DNA of 64,000 nucleotides from Hypericum androsaemum. Its lineage: Eukaryota > Streptophyta > Magnoliopsida > Malpighiales > Hypericaceae. Location of the stretch: NCBI GenBank assembly GCA_963995505.1, contig OZ023195.1, positions 7,088,109 to 7,152,108 of the forward strand, read 5' to 3'. The notes under the pieces are model-generated. The model made no database searches and was not told where the DNA came from. It was given only the letters and a program-made list of their open reading frames with translations. Of the stretch, positions 1 to 9,722 are shown in pieces. The first letter of the stretch is position 1; each line of letters begins with the position of its first letter. A program made the position numbers and the translations under genes.

Positions 1-14
1 GCTAATTGTATTAT

Positions 15-145
15 TTGATTATTATTAAGTATATTGTCGTGCACAATTCCTTGCTAGGAACTAAATCTTTGTTTTTATATTTGATTATTATTAAATGTGT
101 TGCCGTGAACAATTCCATGCCATGAACTAATTATTGGTTTTGATA
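15..145. repeat. Two-copy tandem repeat, ~65 bp unit
   Basis: Two diverged copies of an AT-rich unit follow each other: each begins with GATTATTATTAA and continues through a GTGxACAATTCC motif and CATGAACTAA-like sequence, about 65 bases apart. No coding potential is visible. It may be LTR debris; the origin is not known. Confidence 0.5.
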
Positions 146-424
146 GCTGTTATTGGTGAGTTGTGCATTTGATGGTTTAATTGTCTTAGAGTTGTAATGC
201 GAATAAGAGAATTGATGGCTTGTGTACTGTTAAAGTATTTTGGTTCTGTTTTGCTGAGAGTAGTTAAGATGATTAGAGATTGTGTACGTTATACTTTATA
301 TTGATATAAAATTGTGAGTTTTGATATCGTGGTCTGCATTGAGTTGAGCATTGGTTCTGTTTGAGGATTCTGTTTTGTTCTGTTTGACTCATGTAGGTTC
401 TAATGAGGTTATTAATAGGTTTGG

Positions 425-544
425 ACCCATAAAAACGAGGGGTTAAATCGTTTAGGACCCTGTCATTGGAGGTAAAATGATGGCACCCATAAAAATGAGG
501 GATTATATCGTTTGGGACTTTGCCATTGGGAGTGAATTGATGGC
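425..544. repeat. Two-copy tandem repeat, 60 bp unit
   Basis: The motif ACCCATAAAAA recurs exactly 60 bases apart and is followed both times by GAGGG, then TTAxATCGTTT, then TGATGGC. The copies differ at roughly one base in six, so the duplication is not recent. Nothing here looks like a gene. Confidence 0.65.
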
Positions 545-1659
545 ATAGCCTCATTAGGAGGACTCCGGAGTTCCTGTCTTCATTCATCATTAATATCTGC
601 ATAGTCGAGTTGTGTTTAGTCGTGTTTAGTTGTTAATGTTCAGTTATTTTTTTGAGTTAAGTCTTTACAGTATGAGATTCTGACTTGGGTGGTTGGCATA
701 TTTGAAACTGTTATGTTCGTTATCGTTCCACTGTTGATTCAGTTTGATTACGATGATGTTTGAACTGTGAAATATATTTAGTATGAGCAACTTTATTGAG
801 TAGCGAAACTCACCCAAATTTACAATGTTATTTTTCAGGAAACATAAAAAATCATTTCAAGTTAACAAATGGGTTGGGTTTGAGAGTAGAAGTGTAGAAT
901 GTTATAGGCCTTTAGAATTAACCCTTACGCAATGCTATCACACGGCGGTTGTCTCAGTTTCGGGTCGTGATAACTCATTAGTTAGGAACATCCACATGTG
1001 AGGGTAAACACTCCACCCAGCTTACTGGAAGAGAGGCCAGTCTACATTTATTACTCAAACAGTGAGAAACTCTGTTGTTTGAGCGAGGAGTATAGACCAC
1101 AGTACAAAGGGGTAAAGCTTAGAGTCGCTTCCAAAATTCACTAACCAAAAATTTTTAGTCCACAACAGGATCCGAATTACAAAGAAAGGAGAATGCTATT
1201 CGACAATCTGACTCGATAATTGTCTTGGAGGAAGCATAACCTGTCTCAATCAGAGATCTCTTAAAAACAACTGATCGTTGGTTCTTAGTTTTTTGTGTTA
1301 GGTTGAATAAATTCAGTCCGCAATCAAAATCCCACCTCATCGTCTAATGTACATCCCAAGTTGGAAAACTTAATGTATGTATCAATCTACTCGTTTGTAA
1401 TTGGGTCTACGCAGAGATATTTTAATTAGAGATTTTAATATGGTTACAAATAGATATAATTTGGTGCGCTCAAGGTTTGATATTCTAATACATTTTTTTG
1501 ACGAATAGATACGATACCTTTTTGGTTACAAATAGAACCCTCGTATTATTATCTTGACGTAGGATGGAGCTCATGTTTTACTACATAGGAATCAAATTGT
1601 AATACATATTTTTTTAGGTAATTTTTTAAACTAAATAATTATCACTATATAGGAGCGTA
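545..1659. other. Intergenic, no gene seen
   Basis: AT-rich sequence with only short open frames. The stretch near 900-970, ending in TTTCGGGTCGTGATAA, resembles the tail of a retrotransposon LTR, but no partner LTR or coding domain was found. Confidence 0.4.
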
Positions 1660-1750
1660 TTATTATTAGTCATAAGGTTCGAACTCTACATCATTGTCAA
1701 ATCGTTGTATTCCTTGTATCGCTAGACCAAATGCTAGTATCGATTTTTAT
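1660..1750 (-). mobile_element. SINE-like tRNA-derived sequence
   Basis: On the minus strand a tRNA-like A box (TTTGGTCTAGCGATAC) is followed about 40 bases later by a B box (AGAGTTCGAACCTTA), the arrangement of an RNA polymerase III promoter in plant SINEs. No cloverleaf can be folded convincingly, no poly(A) tail or target duplication was identified, and the ends are guesses. Confidence 0.35.
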
Positions 1751-2336
1751 AATACGGTTTGAAGAGTCTATAAGTTAATTCCTGTAGAGGCGGTTAAAGT
1801 TGCTAAAACTAAATTTCGAAAAAAAATTGCTCAAAAAATTTATGATGATCGAATTAAGTCTCAACAGGGGAAGTGCGGTCCTGGAGTTTCTACGCTTAAA
1901 AAAAAGAAATGGGACATATCACTCAAATCATTGGACCCGTTCTAACCATAAATCGGAGAGTATGAACCAATTTAAAAAATCATTTGATGTAGTTGAAATA
2001 ACGAAAAGTTGAGTTGTCCGATCATCCCCTAAAAAAAAGTCCGATCAAGGAAAGAAAAACTCCATGGAATTTTTAACTAGCGCTATTTGATAAATTGTAA
2101 TAATAACACTTCTAGAGACAACCTTAAAAGTACATGGATTTCGAAAGTAGACATAGGTGAGTTAACTTAGGCTTCTCCTCGGATTGTCTTTTATGGCTAG
2201 AAGAGACGACAGAGAATTCTATATTTGGCATAAATTAACGAATGAGTTCTAGTTTAAACAGTTTTGATCCCACCAAAAAAATGTAAACAGAAATGCGATT
2301 AAAAAATTATAAATCTCACTTTATTGGGAATTAAGA
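1751..2336. other. Intergenic, no gene seen
   Basis: AT-rich and stop-rich sequence without domain similarity that I recognise. Confidence 0.4.
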
Positions 2337-2345
2337 TAAAATTTA

Positions 2346-2699
2346 GGACAAATTATTCTCAGGTCCCTGCATTATAGTTTTATCACTCGCATGTCCCTGT
2401 ATTTTAGAAATAATGTATGAGGTCTCTGCTTTTTAGAAAAATATTGGTCTCGGGTCCCTGGCTGACGTCAGCACTCGATTTTTCAATTGTTTGTCATAGA
2501 AATGACCAAAATACCCCAAACAAAAAATTTTGTTCAAGAGTATTTTGGACATTTCCAGGAAAAAAAAAGACCGCTGACGTCAGCCAGGGACCCGAGACCA
2601 ACATTTCTCAAAAAAGCAGGGACCTCATACACTATTTCCGAAATACAGGGACCTGCGAGTGATAAAATTATAATGCAGGGACCTGAAAATAATTTGCCC
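2346..2699. mobile_element. Mutator-type MITE with long inverted repeats
   Basis: The 354-bp element starts GGACAAATTATTCTCAGG and ends with the complement, CCTGAAAATAATTTGCCC. The inverted repeats run inward for about 130 bases and contain several CAGGTCCCTG-type words, ending near GGCTGACGTCAGC on both sides. It is flanked by a perfect 9-bp duplication, TAAAATTTA, at 2337-2345 and 2700-2708. Nine-base target duplications with long terminal inverted repeats are typical of MULEs. There is no transposase, so it must be non-autonomous. It sits about 265 bp upstream of the phosphatase start codon. Confidence 0.82.
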
Positions 2700-2708
2700 T
2701 AAAATTTA

Positions 2709-2963
2709 TTTAGTTGGTACGTTAAAACTTAAAAGACTCCTTTTCCAATGAAAATTGGCAGCTCCGAAGTTCACATCACACATATTTTCATTTTAGTAAA
2801 TTAATTAATTAACCTGTCAGATTACGACAACAACCAAAATAAATAAATAAAAAAAGAACGTCCTTTTATCTCCAATTCACGTTATTTACCCGCCACAACC
2901 ATTCCCCCTTCTTCCACCAAACCAAACACACCTTGACCCGACCCGGAAAGAGAGGACCCAACA
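2709..2963. promoter_or_regulatory. Upstream region and 5' UTR of the phosphatase gene
   Basis: The stretch is AT-rich up to about 2870 and becomes C-rich (CCCGCCACAACC, CCCCCTTCTTCCACC) just before the start codon, which is common for plant 5' untranslated leaders. No clear TATA box was assigned. Confidence 0.3.
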
Positions 2964-5097
2964 ATGAGACCCGATCATTTCATCTCCGTATCCTTCCTCC
3001 TCCTGTGCCTTCTCTCTCTCCTCCCATTCCCTTCCCTATCAGAGGTCACCGTCTCCGTCACCCCGACCGTCCTCAACAAATCCGGCGACGCCATAACCGT
3101 CGCCTGGTCCGGCGTCACCTCCCCCTCCGACCTCGACTGGCTCGGCATCTACTCTCCCCCGGACTCCCGCGACGACCACTTCATCGGCTACAAGTTCCTC
3201 TCCTCCGACCCGGGATGGCGATCCGGGTCAGGCCGGATCCAGATCCGGCTCGTCAACCTCCGGGAGAGCTACTCGTTCCGGATCTTCCGGTGGTCCAAGG
3301 ACGAGATCAACCCGAAGCGGATGGACCACGACCACAACCCCCTGCCCGGGACGGCCCACCCGCTGGGGCGGACCAAAACGGTCGGGTTCACCGGGCCGGG
3401 CCAGGAGCAGGTCCACCTCGCGTTCACCGATCGAGGCGACGAGATGGGGGTGACGTTCGTGGCCGGGGACGGGGACAATCGGTGGGTGAGGTGGGGGGAA
3501 AAGGAGGGCGCGTGGGAGAAAGTGGATAAGACGCGCGTGAGGAGATACGAGAGGGAGGACATGTGCGACGCGCCCGCCAACTCGAGCGTCGGGTGGAGGG
3601 ATCCCGGGTGGATCCACGACGCCGTTATGTCCGGTTTGAAGAACGGGGTTAGGTACTTTTACCAGGTAATTTATAAGTTAACTATTTATTGTTTAATTCC
3701 TAATCGAGCACTGTCGGGTCATATAATTACAGCTCGGTGCCCCGGACTCTTTAAAAGAATCTTAACTTATTGTCCATTGAATCAATTTCTTAGTGCATTC
3801 AGTTATGGACTTAAAGGAGGAATGAGAATATTGTTGATTGTTGCAGGTTGGAAGTGACGCTAAAGGCTGGACAACCACCCGGAGCTTTGTATCTCGGAAT
3901 GGAGAGTCCGACAAGACGATAGCCTTCCTCTTCGGCGACATGGGAACTGCGACGGAGTACGCGACTTTCCTTCGCACCCAAGACGAGAGTGTAGCTACCA
4001 TGAAGTGGATCCTGCGAGACATCGAGGCTCTCGGGGATAAACCCGCTTTCGTCTCTCACGTTGGTGACATTAGTTATGCGCGAGGTTATGCGTGGTTGTG
4101 GGACCATTTCTTCACTCAGATTGAGCCCGTCGCCTCGAGGGTGGCGTATCATGTCTGCATTGGTAATCACGAGTATGATTGGCTCTTGCAGCCATGGAGA
4201 CCCGAATGGTCCTATGCTATATATGGCAAAGACGGGGGCGGTGAGTGTGGGGTTCCTTACAGTCTCAAACTCAACATGCCTGGGAACTCTTCAGAACCGA
4301 CTGGAACCCGTGCTCCTGCTACTCGCAACCTTTACTACTCATTCGATGAAGGGTCTGTGCATTTTTTGTACATTTCGACAGAGACCTATTTCCTTCCCGG
4401 GAGTACCCAATACAGCTTCATAAAGCACGATTTGGAATCAGTTAATCGTAGCAGGACCCCTTTTGTGATTGTTCAAGGGCACAGACCAATGTATACGACA
4501 AGCAACGAGCAGAGGGATGCTCCGATCAGGGAAAAAATGCTTGCTCACCTGGAACCATTGTTTGCGAAGAACGATGTCACCCTTGCATTATGGGGACATG
4601 TACACCGATATGAGAGGTTTTGTCCCGTGAACAACTTTACCTGTGGAAGTAGTTGGAAGGGATATCCGATCCATGTAGTGATAGGCATGGCCGGACAGGA
4701 CTGGCAGCCGATCTGGGAACCTAGAGCAGAGCATCCAGATGTCCCCATCTTTCCACAGCCCAAGCGTTCTATGTACCGCGGGGGTGAGTTTGGCTACACT
4801 AGATTGGTTGCAACAAAGGAGAAACTTGTGCTTTCCTACGTGGGGAACCACGACGGGGAGGTGCATGATTCTGTGGAGATTTATGCGTCTGGCAAAGTTC
4901 TAAGCGGTACTCATGGCATCAACGATTTTGTTGCGGGAGCCAGCATTCAGAAAGTAGAATCAGCTTTCTCCTGGTATGTCAAAGGAGGAAGCGTCTTGGT
5001 TCTTGGTGCTTTTGCAGGATATGTACTCGGATTCATTTCCCGCAAGAGAAGTGTTGCTACCGCCAATTGGTCCCCTGTGAAGACTGACGAATTATAA
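2964..5097 (+). CDS. PAP2: Purple acid phosphatase, PAP2/PAP9 type, membrane-anchored
   Basis: Binuclear metallophosphoesterase of the plant purple acid phosphatase family, 650 residues. Two exons, 2964-3665 and 3847-5097, are joined by a phase-0 GT-AG intron. The N terminus is a hydrophobic signal-like stretch ([11 protein letters not shown]), followed by a fibronectin-like domain and the catalytic domain. All five metal-binding blocks are visible: GDMG (D265), GDISY (D308), GNHE (N341), VQGH (H446) and GHVH (H485, H487). A hydrophobic segment near residues 615-633 followed by SRKR forms a C-terminal membrane anchor. In Arabidopsis PAP2 such an anchor holds the protein on plastids and mitochondria; that location is inferred here. 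Databases often label this subfamily probable inactive, yet every ligand is present. Exon 1 is strikingly GC-rich compared with exon 2. Confidence 0.93.
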
Positions 5098-5372
5098 ATG
5101 CTGTGGAGGTATTGTTCTGCAGCTGTTTTATTACTGGAAGCATATATTGTGTCTTCTAGACTTATTTGCTACAAGATGTTGTAGTCTTGAATTGAACAGG
5201 GCGAAGGGCTATATCCTGCTGCCCTGAGCTTTGATTCGTAGGAAGGTAAGTGGCCGGGCTCGTCGCGGCATGACCTCTGTAAATACCCTGTTCTGGTTTG
5301 GAAACACGCTGCCCAGCTTGATGAGAAATAATGTACGGATCATTTTGATAGTTGTATTCTAGTTAAATTGAG

Positions 5373-5378
5373 AATAAA
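5373..5378 (+). promoter_or_regulatory. Putative poly(A) signal of the phosphatase gene
   Basis: AATAAA about 275 bases after the stop codon, the only canonical hexamer close downstream; it would give a 3' UTR of ordinary plant length. Confidence 0.4.
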
Positions 5379-5399
5379 GACATGTCGAAGTTCTGTTCA

Positions 5400-6081
5400 T
5401 TCCGTTCTTAAATGTGTCATTTATACTAAAATTTAGCTTTTACAATGTTGGAAGCTTAATATACTAAAAACAAAAATAAAGAAGTGGCCAGACACTTTGT
5501 ATTGCAACAGATTAAATCAGCTGTTAGATATTCAGCAGCGGCCATCCGCTGGGCTCCAACCACAGATCTTACCACCAACGTAGACTTGTGACCTTGTATT
5601 AGTTGAATGTAGGTGCCAAGTCCGGGAACGTCAAGATCAAAAGAGTTAAAACGTCACAGGAAAGATTCATATCAACGAGAACTTAGCAAGTCCCTATTTT
5701 ATTTTTTCCGAAACCAACCGATATTTAGAAATCTACTAAGCTGATTAATTCGGGTTGGAGTTGGGTACGGTATAACAAAAAAAAAAAGGGAAAGGTCCTC
5801 CTACCAAGTTTGAGTGCATCTGCATTGCGGTGTTGGAACTCCAGGCCTCTAGCTAAGCTTGATATACTCGGCCATGATTTGAGAGCGAAAAAAAGCCTGA
5901 TATACCCAAACGAAATCTGAGCAATCTCCTACGTTTCATTAGTGAACTAAGGCAACTCTACACATGATATGGTTGCTGAGCATCTTAACAAGAGACAGGT
6001 CAAAGAAATATTCACGGCAACGGAATAATTGCAGTGGTAAAGCAGATGTTACATTTCCTCATGGCAATGTCAGCTCCTGTC
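5400..6081. other. Intergenic between convergent genes
   Basis: This stretch lies between the 3' ends of the phosphatase gene (+) and the SNARE gene (-). It must contain the 3' UTR of the SNARE gene at its right side. No further gene was seen. Confidence 0.5.
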
Positions 6082-7552
6082 TCACTTGCTAAGCAAATGG
6101 CGTGCGCGTTGATTGGCTCCTTTGACTCGAGAGTTGAGCTCGTCCACGTCGTCGCCAAGATGATCAAGAGCCTTGTTTTGCCTGGATATTGAGCCATTGT
6201 CTTACTCCAAGACGATTAAGAACAAGAAAGGAGCATCAAAAGCTAACAATAAGAGCATTGAGACAAACTTGTCGAGTTCGCTTCCCATGTCAAGAGCCAT
6301 GCCTTTCAAATCTCCCAGAATGTTACTTAGATCAGAGAGAGAATCTTCTTGCTTTGCCTTCTCCATCTGTTATTATATGGGAAGCCACAAATATAAGCAA
6401 CAGGAACAAGGAAAGACAGACCAGGCTACATTGTGATCTATACTATACACACGAACCTCGACTCTTTGCATGGCATTTGATGGCTCAGATGGCGGCAGCG
6501 TGCGGTGTTCTTGGAACCAACCAGGTTTTCTCTTTGCTGCTTGTGGTTGGCGTTCTTTTTCCCTGGATTATCTGCAAGGTAGAGCACCAAGCAAGAACGT
6601 TATTGTTATCTATACAGACATTGTAAATCCGAGCCGGAGTGCAGGAGATTTGCAGGCAAGAGCAGAACCTGCAGTGATCAGAGGCCCTGCAATTTCCCTG
6701 GTCTTCTTGGGCTTCCAGGGTTTAGAAAACATTCCTCCAAGGCCGTTCAAAAGCTTCTCACCCTGATCCACCAAACACAAACTTCAGAGGTTACTCTTAA
6801 GAAGCCAAAACATGAGGTTCTTATAATTATATCATTGTATTAATGTGGAGGAACACATGGTACCATCTGAACAGATATAGCCCATTAGCGTATTTATTCG
6901 CAGCAATCAGAATTTTCAATACAACTTAAAACCTTTCAGCAACGAGTTATTACTATTGGTTCAACACGATCCTTCAAATAAATTCATTAGACGTCATGAT
7001 AAATCCGTATTGCCACGTTAAATATCCGTTATCTAACTCAAAAAAACTTTCATATCCGTTCAGAAAGAGCTTCAAAGGTAATTTGGCCCAAGGATCAATG
7101 TAGTATACTTTAACTTCGTCTTCTCATACCAAGAAGACAAATATCATCAAAACTTCATTCATCAACAAGCCAATTAGCGCCCTAATGACGAAGGCGTTGC
7201 ATGAATTGACGGGATTCAGGGTCCAATATACCTTGGAAAGGTCCTTGTCCATGTCGACAGCCATCTGGTGGGTCCTCGTAATCTGCTCGCCCTGGGCGTG
7301 GAGCATCTCGAGCGTCTTGGTGGCGTCCGACCTGATATCCTCGGCAATCCTGAGGCAGTTGTCCACGCTCCGGGTGGTCTCCTCGGCCTTGTAGACCGTG
7401 TACTTCTCCAGTTCCTGGACGCTCTGGCTCTCCAGCCCGCCCGAGTTCTTAAACCCGTCCGGGTCGTCCACTCTCGGCAGAGCCGGCTCCGACGAAGTCC
7501 TCCTCGGTTTCGAGGAGTCGTCGGTGGCCGGCGGTTTCCTGAACCCGAACAT
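6082..7552 (-). CDS. SNAP33: SNAP25/SNAP33-type Qb+Qc SNARE (frame conflict in exon 3)
   Basis: t-SNARE adaptor that contributes two SNARE helices to plasma-membrane fusion complexes. Five exons read on the minus strand: 7552-7232, 6762-6669, 6571-6457, 6366-6269 and 6181-6082, all with GT-AG borders. Exon 1 contains the first helix (SVQELEKYTVYKAEETTRS, EDIRSDATKTL, HAQGEQITRTHQMAVDMD). Exon 2 gives GEKLLNGLGGMFSKPWKPKK, and exons 4-5 give the second helix (VEMEKAKQEDSLSDLS, DELNSRVKGANQRARHLLSK, stop). I chose the Met starting MFGFRKPP because family members start MFGL; an in-frame Met lies 12 codons upstream. Exon 3 is 115 bases, which does not keep frame: its first half reads NHKQQREN in one frame and its second half RTLPPSEPSNAMQRVE in another. 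This is either a frameshift mutation or a splice site I have misplaced. Predicted length is about 242 residues, shorter than Arabidopsis SNAP33 (about 300). Confidence 0.82.
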
Positions 7553-7589
7553 GAATCCTACACTTTCTGTGCCTTTGTTAGAACCCAAA

Positions 7590-9139
7590 TGGGATCTTCC
7601 AGAAATACAAGAATTGTCTTTTTTTTTGTTCTGTCCTTATTTTCATCTCATGAAGAAACTAGTAATCCAAAAAACACTTTTAAAAAAAGGGAAATGAGGG
7701 GCGGAAAATGAAGGGAAACCTGAAGGAGAATATTTTGATTTCAAGTGTTATGTTGTATTTCGTCGTCAGAAACAAATGGGAGGCACCGGGAAAATCTCTT
7801 TGCTTGATCTATTTTTTGATTTCTATTGGAGTATCGGTTAAGATTACGACTAGGCGATAAGGATTATAGTTGAATATAAAAATTTTAATTCGATATAAAA
7901 GTGGGTTTATTATATGGTTTGTTACACAATCCTCTTTAAAAATACATGAGGTAATATCAAACAAGATGTGATTTGCCTGAGGAGAGATTATTATATTACT
8001 AATTGTAAAAATATTGAATGATTAATAAATATTATAAATTGACATGGTTATTATCTTACAAATTTTAGATTCGATATAACATTTCTAATGATAGTAACAT
8101 CCAAATTGACATGTTTTGCTCTCTTTGGATTGGAAGGGGTTCCCACCTCTTCGTTGTTAATTGTTAGGCTATTTGTACTTTGGTTCCGCAGCTTTTGTTT
8201 CTACTGTCTTGGGCTGTAACAGTGGGTTTGGTTTAATTTTTTTTCGTTGAGACTATTTTTATTATTAGATTAATTAATCTAAATTCGAATTTGTTCAAAA
8301 TTATAAATATCGGCAAAACTCTACTTGCTGATAAGCTGCATTTTCAGAGAACATACTGTCAATGAATTAGGATGTTAGTTAATTGAGGAGAAAAAAAGGG
8401 GTTGGCGGATCAAGGAGGAATGGTCATATTTAATTTTTTTGTCTGTAAATCTTCACATACAATATATTTAGTAATTAGGTTTTAATTGGACCTAAACCTA
8501 ATTACAGAGTGAATTCTATGACTAATTAATTAATCTTAAGACCGCAAGATGGCCGAGTACACTGGTCGAAGTTGCCATAACGACATTGCAATATCATATT
8601 ATAGATAATTACAAATTCAGAATTGAATATGGTTAAATTTTTTTGATGCTGGTCGAGGAACTGAAATCGGCATTTTAAAGAGATTTTGCTGTGTTGGTGC
8701 CATTGAGGAATAAGGACAAGCTAGCACGAAAATGTCTTGCAAGTTGCAACCTCTTAATTTCCACCAAAAAAAAGTTGCAACTCTTAAAAAGGCAGACATG
8801 CTTGTTTGAAATCGCAGAGTAAAGAAAGCAACTCTTTTCCAGAAAATAATATCTTAGAAAGGTGCGAGGCAATCTGGATCGATTGGTCCCCTCTCGCCCT
8901 CATTTGGCACTACAAGGAATATGCACAACGGCAAACGAATTTCATTTGTCGGTAAGTGTCGGTTAAGTGATAAAAAATTTGGATCCGAGTATATAATGAA
9001 AAAATTGTACCAAGAAAGTTTCAACTTAAAATAACTTAACTCTTAATAATTTCGAATAAAATTTATTAGAAGCATTGAACTAAAATTTGCACAATTTATA
9101 TTACATGCCGACAATAAGTATCACTTGCTCTAGTACCAT
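7590..9139. other. Intergenic, no gene seen
   Basis: Promoter side of the SNARE gene (right after 7590) followed by AT-rich sequence with many stops. No transposon ends or coding domains were recognised. Confidence 0.4.
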
Positions 9140-9235
9140 GTTAGTCTCCCAAAAATTTGAATTCCAAACTTCCTTCTAAATATAGAAGAGAGATTACACC
9201 GCTCGACTACAAAGCAAGTGATATAAAATGGATTA
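9140..9235 (-). mobile_element. SINE-like tRNA-derived sequence
   Basis: Read on the minus strand, TAGTCGAGCGGTGTAATC looks like a tRNA A box, and GAAGTTTGGAATTCAAAT about 35 bases on looks like a degenerate B box. Other SINE features (poly(A), target duplication) were not found. Confidence 0.33.
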
Positions 9236-9396
9236 TTTTTTTGGTTATGAGAAATTTAGGCGGGTTGATTAGATGGCATTGGGTCTTGTTTCCCTCCCAA
9301 GTAAAGTTTTGTCATTCCCGCAAAAGATGAGAATTGACCCACCAATCCCTAAGAAATGAAATAGGATCTGTTATCATCCTACCTACCAAGCGTTGG

Positions 9397-9405
9397 TATA
9401 TAAAA
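9397..9405 (+). promoter_or_regulatory. Possible TATA box of PHO1
   Basis: TATATAAAA lies about 320 bases before the PHO1 start codon. A start site about 30 bases downstream would give a leader near 290 bases. It is the best candidate in the region but is not otherwise supported. Confidence 0.3.
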
Positions 9406-9722
9406 CGGATTATGTTCTTTCATTACACCGAAAGGGCAATTTCTCCGAGAAATTTCAGACAGATAATATTATGAGATAGAAAGGCGAGGAGCTCGATTAG
9501 GACCCTCTTAGTGGGACATAATAATAGCAAGAGAGGGAGGGAACAACAGAGAACGACAATAAATCCAAAACAATTACTCTCGTTTGGAACATGCAAGCGG
9601 AGAAAGGAAGTCCTGAACTTGAAAGAGCCTTCCACTTGTTACCAAGAGAAAGCTGAACCAAACAAGAATAAGATAAGAAGAAGTACTCAGAAGAACTGGA
9701 GACTCTCCAACTCAGAAGAACA

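Noticed and set aside
3228..3617. Long minus-strand frames antisense to phosphatase exon 1 (also plus-strand 2933-3529 in another phase)
   Set aside because: They arise from the extreme GC content of exon 1, read Pro/Arg-rich nonsense, and overlap a well-supported coding exon.
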